Positions 22,901-32,760 of a stretch of DNA of 64,000 nucleotides are shown piece by piece; position 1 is the first letter of the stretch; each line of letters begins with the position of its first letter. Source of the DNA: Branchiostoma floridae (Eukaryota; Chordata; Leptocardii; Amphioxiformes; Branchiostomatidae); assembly GCF_000003815.2 (NCBI RefSeq), contig NC_049981.1, forward strand, positions 2,408,010-2,472,009, written 5' to 3'. Under the pieces are notes generated by a model. It saw only the letters and a list, made by a program, of their open reading frames with translations. It was not told the DNA's origin and did no database searches. A program made the position numbers and the translations under genes.

Positions 22901-25900
22901 TGAGACCTGACTGTAAGGTTGATCCACGCACAACGGGATGGACTCATACTCTCTGTTTGTTTGTTTGTTCATTTATGTCTATCTGTAACAGCTATTACTT
23001 TTTATAGTCCTTCTGGATTCCATGACCATGTAAATGTTTACAACATCTTGAAACATGTACAGATATAAATCTGCAACAGTTGCTTACATTTCTTTTGAAA
23101 CCTGTAGGTGCGTTCAATCTCTCGAGAAAAGCCCGTACGTACGCTGTACTTGCTGAACACCATGAAGCCGGGGTTCTTCCCGTACGAAGCGTTCGAGGAC
23201 GGGAAGTGGGCGAAGCTCTGTCTGCTGATGGGCGTCAACGGCGAGATACGCAAAGTTCCCAGCATGCCTCTTCACAGGTGGGTTAGGCAGGCAGGATAAT
23301 CGGGGGTTGTTTTAGTTTATTGGAAAACTAAGCAGAATGTACTAAAAGCAAGACTTTTTTTTTAAAACTACCGTATATTCTCGAATAAAGTACGCACTTT
23401 TTTAACTTTTCAAAATTGAAAAGGTGCTACAAGTTGTTGCCAAAGTTGGGGTGCGTACTTTATTTGAGGTAACTGCACAGATAAATGGTAAGAAAAGCCT
23501 AAAATAAAGCAAGGTGGAGCTACACTTCTAGTAATGTTTCAAAACATACACATTGTTGTTGTCTTGAAGTTGTCTAAACATGAAACAAAGAAATTGTCTT
23601 AACATGATTTACATATTAACAGTGGCATTTGCATACAATCCTTTTGAGTTAGTGACTTTGACTTGTACAACTGGTTTTGCCTGATTTCTTCTACCAGTTC
23701 TCAGTGATTTTTATAATTTGCAGTAGGCAATTCACAAGTTTATAGAGACAATGACAGTGTAAACCCAGGTTATTTTATGCAAAATGACCTGGGGAAAACA
23801 TCATAAATTCGAATTTATTTAGTTAAAGGTCTGTTCAAAACTGGTGGAGAAGGGGTGCGTACTTTATTTGAGTTGTTCCATTTTACCTTTCAGTCCCAAA
23901 GATCTGTCTAAGACTTGTCCAAAATCAGGGGTGCGTACTTTAATTGGGGTGCGTATTTTATTCGAGAATATACGGTACTCAAACAAATGAACGAGGGGGG
24001 GTTTGTAGACAGACATTTCGGACAGCATCCACTCTTCTGTCTGCAACAGATTCTCTCTGATACACCTTACAAGTTGCTTGAGTAACTTTCGTATTGAGTA
24101 TCTCAAAAGTGTACAGTCAGAATATGTGGCTATCAAAAATTCAAAGGCAAAACATCTATCAGCTTTTGTTTCATTGAATGCCGTGTATGAATACTGAAAT
24201 AGGCTCAAATATATCAGATGTTGACAATGCTGTGTGAAATCTTGAACTCTCCCCCACCCAATTCAGCTGACATGCGAAATCAACCGGTTTTGTACCAGTT
24301 TGTTATACACATAAGTTTCCTGCGCTTTGGATCCAGAGTGTGATAGAATGACGCTATGAAAGCCCATGTGATAACAGATTGACATTAAAAGACAGATTGA
24401 TAATGACATTAATTGTTACACAAATCCCCCCCCCCAGGTCCCAGCTGACTGTCCTGGTACTGCTCAACACGAGGCTCACCATGCTGCCTGATGACATCGG
24501 TGAGCTGTCGAACCTGGAGGTCCTCCGCCTCAGCTTCAACCACATCCGCACCCTCCCGCCGGGCATCGGCAAGTGCCACGCTCTACGCTACCTCGCCGCA
24601 GACCACAACGCTCTACGGGAACTCCCCCGCGAGCTCGGCCAGCTCGCTGACACCCTGGTGTCTTTGTTTGTCAACAACAACGAGATCGTCAAGCTGCCGT
24701 TCGAGCTGGGCTTGCTGCGGAATCTGCGGTACCTTTCGCTGGAGAACAACCCGATCGAGTTCCCGCAGCCCAACATCCTGCAGCAGCCTCTGCAGCACAT
24801 CCTGGCGTACCTGCGACCGTACCTGGGAGAGACGGTCGAGGACCGAACTGTCCGCGTGGTGCTCATGGGTGCGTAGAACTTGTCTGTCTGTTCTGGTGTA
24901 CATGCACCCGTACCTGGGTGAGACCGTCGAAGACCAAACCATCAGCGTGGGCTCGTGGGTGTGGAATTTGGGTCCTTTTTGTTCTGTATATGACATCTTG
25001 AATATATTCATAAATCATGAATATATTCACTTGCTTGTTTACCTTATAATCTGGGTGATCGATGATGATGTACGTGTCTTACAGGTGGAAGGGGCGCAGG
25101 GAAGACGACGCTTCTACATGGGATGCAGCGTAAGTACTGGATCGGGACCGCCCCCGACCCAGAGAAAACCGTCTACATCGACATCGCAGACGTGAACCTT
25201 ACTGAGATCCAGCTGCGAGTGTTTGACCTGGCCGGAGATGCAGACGTATTCCAGACGCAGCTTCCGTTCGTCCCGCGCCGCTGCCTCTACCTCGTCACCT
25301 TTGACCTGAGCGTGGAAGCTGTTGACCCTGACAGTGACCTGACGTTCCAGCTGGAGGCGTCGCTGTCGAAGATCTGCGAGCATGCACCAATGGCGTACGT
25401 AATTCTGGTCGGCACGCATGTGGACGACAAACGACTCACGAAGGACATTCTCGACTACACCTGGGGCAAGGTGAAGACAGTTCTGTACTTTCAATTTCTC
25501 AGAAATTACAGTGAATTAAATTATTGTACACTAGAAATTATTGTGTCACTGTCATTATTATTTTGAATAATATAAAGACCAAATACATAAATGTAGTTAT
25601 GTTCTTTATATCCTTTTTCATGGACACTAAATCTGTACTCCTGTTTTCTTTGTGCCTTGACTTAAGTCACCAGACATTCCAGACAATACTATGACTTTCA
25701 ATACATACATTAGGCAACAAAAAATGACATGCCTCCCTCAATAGATTGTAACCTTCTACCAAGTGTTTAAAATACTTTATATATACTTTATATACTTCAT
25801 ATTTTTGTGGTTGTATGTAATGTAAATGAATTGTAAGTTCAAGAACAGCATATACATGATTCAGCTAAAAGGCTGACATTTTAACGACGTAGATAAACCA

Positions 25901-28900
25901 TTGTTTCTTTCCCTTCCCTCCAGGTGAACGCCCTGTTACAGCGAGCGCGCCCGTCACACCGTGAGAACTTCAGCGGGGAGTCGTCTATCGGGAACTGCCT
26001 GCTGTGTCAGAAGGCCGATCACCTCTACCGCGTGGCAGAGACACGGAACGGGCCCGGCTACGTCACGGTCGACAGCTTTCGACAGAGGACGCAGTCCATA
26101 GACTTAGGGCGACGCTGGAGCTTTGGGAAGGCGGACGAATTTGAGTCTCCGCACATCCTGGGGTAATTTTGCAAATTCAAGATGTGTTTAGTGAAAGTCC
26201 TCCTCGGTTAGGGACACTGAATTGCATAGGATTTAGAAAGACTAAAAAGATTCAGAGACATACAATATTTGCCCATGACATTGTAGATAGTAATGTTTGA
26301 TGTTGCACTTTGTAGAACAGTCGCTTACAATGGTTAAAACAGTCATGTAACAAATGTGGGCAGTTTAAGAGACGTAAACAAACAAACAAATAAACATGTT
26401 AACAACTCCTTTTAACCGTATACTCCAAACAAATGAACATGGAAACAACCCCTCTTTAACTCGAATGTAAGTTCATCTGTGATGGTAGTCAACATTATGT
26501 TACAATTTTAAGACCATATATCTGTACCTCTTTAACTCCTCTCTGTTATAATCAGTTACTTTGAGGTGAGCGGAAAGCGACCGTGCCCCAAACCGCTCTT
26601 CAGCATCAGTAACCGGATCCACAACGAGAGCATCGAGCAGCTCAAGTACGCCATGGAAGGCTACGCGCAGCTCCTGCGTGACCCCTGCCCCAACATCCCG
26701 AAGAAATGGAGCGAGATGATCCGCTTCCTTCGCTACGAGGCGCCGCAACAGAACGCCCACCTCCAGACGCATCCCATCATGCCCTTCGACGTGTACTGCG
26801 CCATTGCAATGACTTGTGGGATACTGTCGGAAGAGGAGATCACCGTGATGACTCAGCACTTTCACCAGCAGGGCGTGTTCCTCCACTACTCCGACTCCCC
26901 CGAACTGACCAATCACGTCTTCCTCAGCACAAAGTGGCTAACCAGTCAGCTTGGAAAGCTCCTGTCACATGATCATGAACAGCCACCAATCAGTGCAGAA
27001 GGTTTCCTTGACCACGACATCCTGCCCAAGGTGAATGAGTAAATGGTTAATTTGGTATAGACATCCGGTAGCCAAAGGTGGAATCGCATACCACTGACAA
27101 TGCAGTATAAACAGTTTGTAAATAACAGCATGGAAATCTTATTGAGTAAATTGTCATCATCAATAGACATTAAGATCAAATATGCAAACAACAAACAATA
27201 GTGCCTACACAGATTGAATGTCTCCTCCTCATGTGCTATCTTTCAGTAATGGAAGATATGGGATGGGCAAGTTTGTTTGTTTGTTTATTCTGTATTTAAC
27301 CAGGGCGAAAGCACTAGCATATCACCTGGCGGCGTTTTTCAAAGCCCCTTGGGGAGAACCCAGAACATGAGTCATAGATAAAGTTCAACAAAAACAAATT
27401 AACTTCAATAACATAATCATATATCAAGTTCTATGAAACCACATTACTTATTAAGTAACATAAACATAACCAGATTTAACTGACATAACAAGTCTCTGTA
27501 TCTGTTTGCTTTCCACTTTCATAAGTCTGTCTGAGTTCCTTTTGGTCATGCTTTTGCCATCTCTTATCCTTAGGTGTGGGCAGATGTGGAGGAAAGGTAC
27601 CACGGGACGCTGCTTGCCCTCTTCCGCCATGTTGGAATCAGCGTGAAGGTCTGCGATACAGAGCGAGACGTTTTCCCTGGGCGAATCCCAGCGTGTCGTC
27701 CTGATGACGACATCTGGAATGCAGACCTGGCGCCGGAGGAGAGCCAGATTACGTCGGTTTTCAGCTTCAGTCGGTACCCGCTCTCGTTCTTCTCCTCGCT
27801 GGTTGCGGCAGTGGAGCGAGACCGCGCCCATTCCAAGCTGCTTGTGAAAAACCCAGCGGTGTACCGACAGAACTGTGTAGTGTACGTCAGCAGCAGCGTC
27901 CCCACGGGCTGCGCCGTGTGTCGTAAGCGGAACCTCTCCCACGGTGATGCCTGGCACCTACGGGAGGCAGAGATACCCGACACCACAGCCGCTGGGCAGG
28001 AGGATGATCGCGAGGATTCCCGTATTGCTCATCTCTTGGATGTACCAGAGTTTTCGGAGGAGCAAAAATCCCGATCGACATCGTCTGAGTCACTCAATGT
28101 GCAGGAGGAACCGGAGTTACCCGAGGCAGATCAGCAGAAATCGCCGGCAGTCATCTTCGACAGCTCAGATAGCGAGAGTTCGAAAACTGACTTTGTGGCC
28201 ACCCAGAAGATGCACTTCTATCTGAACCCGAAGAGTCGGAGTTTAGAGGTCATAGTTCGAGGGGAGCGGCCATGCTGCGGGATGGAGCACGTGCGGGAAA
28301 TCCTGGCAGGAATCTTCATGGGAAAACCCAGGTTGACACATCAGGAGAAGGTGGTCTGCCCCTGCTGCCTGCTAGAGGGAAAACCCGCCCCTGCATTCTT
28401 CGCTCGCGACCCAGATATGGAGCCAGACGGGGTGCGGGCCACCCACCAGAACAGCCACCAGCAGGACGGGGAGGAGATCACCTGTCGAAACAGCCATCAG
28501 CTGGGCACCTGGCGTGACCTTCTGAAAGGGACGATACCAGAGAGCTTCCGTGCCAGAATGCGATGTGGTAACCATGGTGATGCCGACTCCACGGACAGTA
28601 TTGTGTGTCCCGCCTGTGTTCTGGAGAGGCACCCAGAACCAGCGGTGTTCGAACACGACGAGGTTGGCACAGAAGAGCAGAAGCCGCTGGTGTGTCAGAA
28701 CGGCCACGAGCTGGGGACCTGGGGAGACATCGCTAACGGGAAGATCCCAGAGAAATACCTGCAGCACCGGGAGGGGACGGAGAACGGAACAGATCTCCCT
28801 CAGAAGGTCACAAACAGAAACAGCGCGGAGGTCACAGAACAGCAAGTCATACAGCACACCCCGTCGCTTACCAACCAGTCTCATGACAGGAAAGAGGAAA

Positions 28901-29349
28901 CAGCAGAAACAGCAGTAACCATGAAAACAAACTTGGAGAATATAAACGGCAACACAAACAACAACAACAACAACAAAGACGCAGTGGGTTCATTTCCATT
29001 GCTGGAACAGATGCAAAGAATGATGGGAGAGAGCCCCTCAGATGAGGCTTTGATGAACCTTGCTCAAACAGAATCACTTTCCGACCCACCAAACCCCACC
29101 TCGCGAAGTCCCGACTCACCGCGTACCTCCAAACGGAAAAGCTATTCTGAAGACTACCCCCAGGAGCAGAACCCATTCGACGAGCCCACTTGTACTTACA
29201 ACAGCCCCTCCCAGCAGTATCCAGAGGAACTGAACCCATTTGAGGAAGTGGAGGAGCGAGTGGCGACAATCCAGGTCGATGAAATGTACATAAGCAGTCC
29301 CCTTGCCAACTCCAGTGTGCTGGGTCCTGAGGACAGTGCTGTGCAGTAG
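16911..29349 (+). CDS. ROCO-family protein: ankyrin, LRR, Roc-COR, no kinase
   Basis: Twelve exons join with matching phases: 16911-16961 (candidate first exon), 20321-20416, 20866-20970, 21329-21433, 22073-22180, 22515-22709, 23108-23277, 24438-24868, 25085-25470, 25924-26162, 26556-27030, 27574-29349. The product is 1,378 residues: ankyrin-like repeats (about 18-150), a linker helix region (156-276), LRRs (about 279-390), Roc GTPase (about 415-560) with P-loop G421..GKT428, switch-II DLAG (468-471) and THVD (531-534), COR (about 560-890), then a Cys/His-rich tail and NPF motifs. ROCO proteins are GTP-regulated signalling scaffolds, often at membranes and the cytoskeleton. The order resembles LRRK1, but no kinase follows COR. 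First exon is the least certain (0.5); the others are firm. Confidence 0.88.
17570..17640. mobile_element. LINE 3'-tail remnant
   Basis: AATAATAATCTTTATTGCAA followed by AATAAATAAAATATTGACATTGACATTGA: an A/T-rich tail with ATTGAC repeats, like the tail of the LINE at 35245-37043. No coding part remains. Confidence 0.4.
17641..20320. other. Presumed first intron of the ROCO gene
   Basis: AT-rich and without a supported exon. A 105-codon frame at 19918-20235 has no recognisable protein and is judged chance. Nothing else seen. Confidence 0.4.
20321..22709 (+). CDS. ROCO exons 2-6: ankyrin repeats and linker
   Basis: Exons 20321-20416, 20866-20970 and 21329-21433 each encode about one ankyrin repeat (LIQAVQRGDLTKVNDLIKSG; AVHVAALMGNTEVLDLLLSLG; PLTYAVMKSQADCVRSLISHG), all in phase 0 so that exons equal repeats. 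Exon 22073-22180 gives a degenerate fourth (KLAVDEAEGGRFDILNHLLEN) and 22515-22709 a linker. Three of these exons have decoy copies of their own 5' boundary in the preceding intron. Confidence 0.85.
20525..20865 (+). repeat. 112-bp tandem repeat copying an ankyrin-exon acceptor
   Basis: CCCACAG|ACCTTCCTTGG occurs at 20642 and (as CTCACAG) at 20754, exactly 112 and 224 bp before the real exon start at 20866. Each unit also carries CAGCTCCAGTCCGTCTAG and TATTTT(A/C)CCTGCC. Only the last copy opens into the full ankyrin exon. Confidence 0.85.
21190..21328 (+). repeat. About 45-bp tandem copies of the third ankyrin-exon boundary
   Basis: GGCACATAC preceded by AG occurs at 21193, 21238, 21285 and finally at the true exon start 21329, each followed by a version of GGAACCCCCCT. 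Spacing is 44-47 bp. Confidence 0.8.
21460..22072 (+). repeat. Minisatellite with four decoy copies of the following exon
   Basis: GACAGATGATGGAGAGCCTG and the next 25 bp of the exon at 22073 are present in degenerate form at about 21483, 21606, 21788 and 21930. Between them lie TGTTTGATTGACATG repeats. Copies at 21788 and 21930 are nearly exact for about 40 bp. Antisense ORFs over this region are products of the repeat. Confidence 0.85.
23371..23975. mobile_element. TA-flanked MITE in a ROCO intron
   Basis: Left end CCGTATATTCTCGAATAAAG; complement of right end CCGTATATTCTCGAATAAAA, then TACGCAC on both. TA dinucleotides flank it at 23369-23370 and 23976-23977, as for Tc1/mariner-type insertions. 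GGTGCGTACTTTATTTGAG motifs repeat inside. No transposase frame. Confidence 0.85.
24438..24868 (+). CDS. ROCO exon 8: leucine-rich repeats
   Basis: Encodes about five LRRs with spacing of 23-24 residues: LPDDIGELSNLEVLRLSFN, LPPGIGKCHALRYLAADHN, LPRELGQLADTLVSLFVNN, LPFELGLLRNLRYLSLENN. It then runs through LRPYLGETVEDRTVRVVLMG into the Roc P-loop, split by a phase-1 intron. GC-rich third positions contrast with the AT-rich introns. Confidence 0.92.
24889..24970 (+). repeat. Downstream copy of the LRR exon's 3' end
   Basis: CCGTACCTGGGTGAGACCGT and the next ~40 bp repeat the last ~60 bp of the LRR exon (CCGTACCTGGGAGAGACGGT) plus its donor, about 70 bp downstream. This is the donor-side version of the boundary duplications seen elsewhere. 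Confidence 0.75.
25085..25470 (+). CDS. ROCO exon 9: Roc GTPase core
   Basis: Carries GGRGAGKTTLL (P-loop), an IDIADV segment, VFDLAGD (switch II; small GTPases usually DxxG, here DLAG), LYLVTFDLS, and VILVGTHVDD (G4, in the THxD form typical of ROCO proteins). All key GTP-binding motifs are present, so GTP binding is expected. An internal GTAAGT at about 25130 is inside the coding sequence and is not used in this model. Confidence 0.92.
25924..27030 (+). CDS. ROCO exons 10-11: end of Roc and COR domain
   Basis: Exons 25924-26162 and 26556-27030 join at a phase-2 intron (GG|T = Gly). The second contains the helical COR core (ISNRIHNESIEQLKYAMEGY; VFLSTKWLTSQLGKLL). COR mediates dimerisation in known ROCO proteins. 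Confidence 0.85.
27574..29349 (+). CDS. ROCO exon 12: COR end, Cys/His-rich repeats, NPF tail
   Basis: The terminal exon encodes 591 residues. The first ~100 finish COR (VWADVEERYHGTLLALFRHV; RYPLSFFSSLVAAVERD). An acidic Ser/Glu-rich linker follows. Then two units pair a CPxCxLExxPxPAxF segment (28356, 28605) with a C(R/Q)NxHxLGTWxD segment (28485, 28695), probably zinc-binding. The Asn/Ser/Thr-rich tail ends with QNPFDE (29170) and LNPFEE (29233), EH-domain-type NPF motifs followed by acidic residues. There is no kinase, WD40 or death domain. Confidence 0.85.
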   Translation: MWADVEERYHGTLLALFRHVGISVKVCDTERDVFPGRIPACRPDDDIWNADLAPEESQITSVFSFSRYPLSFFSSLVAAVERDRAHSKLLVKNPAVYRQNCVVYVSSSVPTGCAVCRKRNLSHGDAWHLREAEIPDTTAAGQEDDREDSRIAHLLDVPEFSEEQKSRSTSSESLNVQEEPELPEADQQKSPAVIFDSSDSESSKTDFVATQKMHFYLNPKSRSLEVIVRGERPCCGMEHVREILAGIFMGKPRLTHQEKVVCPCCLLEGKPAPAFFARDPDMEPDGVRATHQNSHQQDGEEITCRNSHQLGTWRDLLKGTIPESFRARMRCGNHGDADSTDSIVCPACVLERHPEPAVFEHDEVGTEEQKPLVCQNGHELGTWGDIANGKIPEKYLQHREGTENGTDLPQKVTNRNSAEVTEQQVIQHTPSLTNQSHDRKEETAETAVTMKTNLENINGNTNNNNNNKDAVGSFPLLEQMQRMMGESPSDEALMNLAQTESLSDPPNPTSRSPDSPRTSKRKSYSEDYPQEQNPFDEPTCTYNSPSQQYPEELNPFEEVEERVATIQVDEMYISSPLANSSVLGPEDSAVQ

Positions 29350-30970
29350 CGCCCCCCTGCAGGTCCCAGCAGAACTGAACATACTGATGCAGTAAAGTGC
29401 AGATTGTGCACATTATTTGTGACTATTGATTAAGGATCATTGATTGTATGTCATTTATTGATAGTTATAGATGACTACCAGTAGCGACTGGTCAGCACTG
29501 GGTACTTGCCTGTACTTAATAGTTATGACTATGCTAAAGAATTTCAGGTGAATGTGCATCCACAAATAGTTTCATTCAAACCCCACCAAAGCTGCTTCAA
29601 ACATTAATGCTTGAAACAGTAGACCCAGGAGTATATGCTGTATATTCTATATAGATAAAATCTAGATCTTTACATAATATATTCTGTATTCACGAATTAA
29701 AGGAGGTTAATTAAATCTATCCAGTTTTCTGGACCCACCAAACTCCTTTATATGCAGGAGGGTGACAAAACTGGCCTTAGACCCACCAATGTGTGCAGTA
29801 AAGTACTGATGAGGCCTTTTCTAATCACCCCCAAGCCAACCACCTTTGGGCACTTTGGAATAGTCCGGACCCACTTATTGCTGCTAGACCAAACCAAGTG
29901 TTTGGATATTAGGGGGTGAATGAGAGCAAAGGAAAACAAACAAAGAAACTCAACTGTTACTTGAGAAGCTCTTTAATGCTAGTATTACAAACAGATGAAG
30001 TTGTGGAGACCAAAAAGCCATTTCAGATGTTTGAATGATTCAGTGTAACAAAACTTCCCACCGACTCCGCCCAGGGGTTTATAGATTTGTATCAAAAGAG
30101 AGGAGAATAAGTTTTAAACTTTTCCCTTTTAGAATTTTGTGTTTGTTCATGTGTCTCCATGACGTGTTAATCAAAGATTTGACTCCAGTCGCGCCTTTTC
30201 TTGTTTCTGCATGTTTAAAATGATGTTCGTTAATTATTTTTGTTGTAAAGAAAGGTTCAGAACTTGGAATTTTAAGCAGTTTCCAAAATGCCCTTGTTTT
30301 AGATTGGCCATGTTGTTGGTAGTGGTTTTTATGTCATTCTATATGAGTACTTGAGTACTTTCATGACAGAAATAGATATTGATTAGAAGAACACAAAATG
30401 TCAGAAGTATCTACATCAACATATATAAGCAAACTTGTTTGTACATGTTTTTATCAGGCTAGAAAGTAAATAGATCATTGAATTACCCTTATGATATCTT
30501 TTAAAATGTTTCTGTAAGTAATGAATCATATGCAAAGGCTAGATTCTGTGCTGGATGTCAGTATTATGTGTTGTTTGTGTATTATTTATTTATAATGCCA
30601 ACAGATAATTATTGTTTTTTTTTTTCAAATGTGTATTGTATTTTATATTGTTATGGTGTTGATGGTACTTTTGTTCATTGGTTCATTCATTTTTCTTTCC
30701 ATTCTACATTTGTCCTTGCTCAAAATGCCCACCTATTTTTTATTTTTTATTTGCATGCATCATGATTGTACATGTAGGTAGACATTCATGAAGCAACTTG
30801 AAATTTTACAAGCAGAAATTTGCTGCCGCGTGAGCTAAAGTGGAAAAACATTATATTTAAAGCCCAACAACTTGAAGAAAATCTAATGAAGACTTGGAGC
30901 ATTGAAAGTTGGAAATTTACACGTTAGTTGCCACTTGGCAGCTGATAAGTTTAACTGAATTGGAGTGCTA
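29350..30970 (+). other. ROCO 3' UTR and downstream sequence
   Basis: AT-rich, with ATTAAA at 29696-29701, about 350 bp after the TAG, as the best poly(A) signal. No further coding or repeat structure recognised up to the MITE at 30971. Confidence 0.45.
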
Positions 30971-31456
30971 CAGTCAAACCTGCCCAAGACGACCACCCGG
31001 GGGACCGGAAAAAAGCGGTCGATTTGGACAGGTGGTCGCTGAGAAGAGTATCGACTCAAAACATGCCCGATGGAAAGTATAAATGGTTTCCATTGTGCTT
31101 AATGGCATAAAGCAAGCACACTGCATGCATGCAAATTAGCGAGGTCTTTAATCTCAAATACAACAGACACACTGTAAACCTGTAAATTTAACCCCAAAAT
31201 CCGACGAAAAATGGCCGATTTCAGCACAAAATCGTGCTAGTTATCATCAAAAATCGATGAAAACCTCAATTTTGAAAATGATGCGGTCGTTATGGGTCCC
31301 AATTTGAGTCCGTCGCGGTCACGTTGGCCAGGTGGTCGTTGAGAAAAGGTCGCTTAATGCTTACGTCAATGGGAAAATAAATCGGGACCGAGAAAAAGTG
31401 GTCGAAATGGCCAGGTGGTCGCTGAGAAGAGGTGGTCGCTCGGGCAGGTTTGACTG
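30971..31456 (+). mobile_element. TA-flanked MITE, CAGTCAAACCTG family, copy 1
   Basis: Ends CAGTCAAACCTGCCC and GGGCAGGTTTGACTG are perfect inverted repeats, flanked by TA on both sides. The interior repeats GACCGCT/GGTGGTCGCTGAGAAGAG motifs. A longer copy lies at 48733-49606 in the opposite orientation. Confidence 0.9.
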
Positions 31457-32292
31457 TACTTAAGTACTATGTGTAGAACTGTATAACAAGCTTTTGTGAT
31501 TTACTCTCATTGTTGTTCGCTAAAAAAATTGTAGAAAAAATTCTAACTGCTAACACTTTCCAGGGAACCGAAGTATTTTCAGCACAGTTTCTGTACCTTC
31601 AGTGTTAGTGAAGTTTGTAATTGTTGTATGCTCCAAACAGAAGTGGAAATAGATTTTTATGAATGTCACATGCTTGATTTTGGTGTCTTTTATTGTTGAC
31701 TGATTTATTGTGACGTTACAGCCATAAATGACATCATTTGGGCTCCCAAAACTGGTGCAAAAATATTAAAGTTTGTTCCCCAAAAAAAGTTGCCTATATC
31801 ATCTCATTCTCAATGCAATGGCCGTTTTGCTGGGCTGAATTCTGAGATGAAACAGCAAAACCATATTGACCTGGAATCTGAAATGGGATTTCTGACAAAA
31901 TGTTGCAGTGCAACAGCGCCCTCTATCAACTATGATATGAACTGCAGCCTCGGAGATGCACAGTCAGAAACCTGCGCGGTCTTGTCAGGTTTCTTTCCCA
32001 AAGGGCCATATAATCATTTGACCTAAGAGAATGACAATAATTTTTCACAACACGTCAAAAATGCGTTTGGGTATGAACCCTTGCTCTCTGATCTTTACAC
32101 GCGATGGAAGAAGTTAGAGTTTGTACTGAGTTACTTGTCAGTCCCACTTGTATTTCTCTAAGATTAATTCCCCTTCCCCAAAAGCAGCTCAAGTCAATTC
32201 CTAACTACAGATTCAGAATTGCGTTTCTAAGTACGCAGGCTTTCTTGGTGTACCTCACAATGTCATCATTTCCATGTTTATATATTGTAAGT
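31457..32292. other. Non-coding stretch before the inverted repeat
   Basis: No recognisable gene. Short frames at 31790 and 32104 show no family features. Confidence 0.35.
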
Positions 32293-32385
32293 AAAAACTA
32301 TAATTGATGATTGAGCCCTATCATACTGTGTTGGTTAAACAGTTTAACACAGTATGATAGGGCTCAATCATCAATTATAGTTTTT
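32293..32385. repeat. Perfect 40-bp inverted repeat (hairpin)
   Basis: Arms 32293-32332 and 32346-32385 are exact reverse complements over 40 bp (AAAAACTATAATTGATGATT... / ...AATCATCAATTATAGTTTTT) with a 13-base spacer that itself can pair AAAC/GTTT. It lies about 200 bp upstream of the BCL9-gene promoter region. No target duplication or further copies seen. Confidence 0.95.
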
Positions 32386-32582
32386 AATTCCCAGTCACTG
32401 ATATCACAGTATTTTGATTTGAACGGTTCATGATCCAGCACTTCAAATTCAGTACTTAAGATCTAAAATCCTATAGATTTTGGACTATTTTTTCAATCGG
32501 TAATCAAATTTGGCACTAAATTATCCTCCTGTCGTGAAGATTTACGACGCTCTCACACTACTACTTCTCAGCATTCCCTTGC

Positions 32583-32760
32583 ATGGATCCCGCCAAATCG
32601 CCGTCCCAGCGGACCAATCAGGGGGCGTGTAGCGGGTCACGTGAGGCGAAGTTGACCTACGTGATCAGCAACCTTCGATGTTGGCCGTGTCCAGAATGGC
32701 GGAAATCTCGGCCTTTCGCGCTTCTTTCCCCGCCCTGTCGTGATACAGCCGCGCCAGAGG
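32583..32760 (+). promoter_or_regulatory. CpG-rich promoter and 5' UTR of the CECR2-BCL9 gene
   Basis: An abrupt switch from AT-rich to CpG-rich sequence. Present are a CCAAT box (GACCAATCAGG, about 32612), a GC-box-like GGGGGCG, an E-box CACGTG (about 32639) and AGAATGGCGGAAATC near 32693, like a YY1-type initiator. An ATG in the last motif would open a short upstream frame ending before the main ATG. Start site unproven. Confidence 0.6.

Noticed and set aside
24880..25195. ORF continuing through the LRR exon into 25195 in an alternate frame
   Set aside because: Alternate-frame shadow; the real frame splices at 24868 to the Roc exon at 25085.
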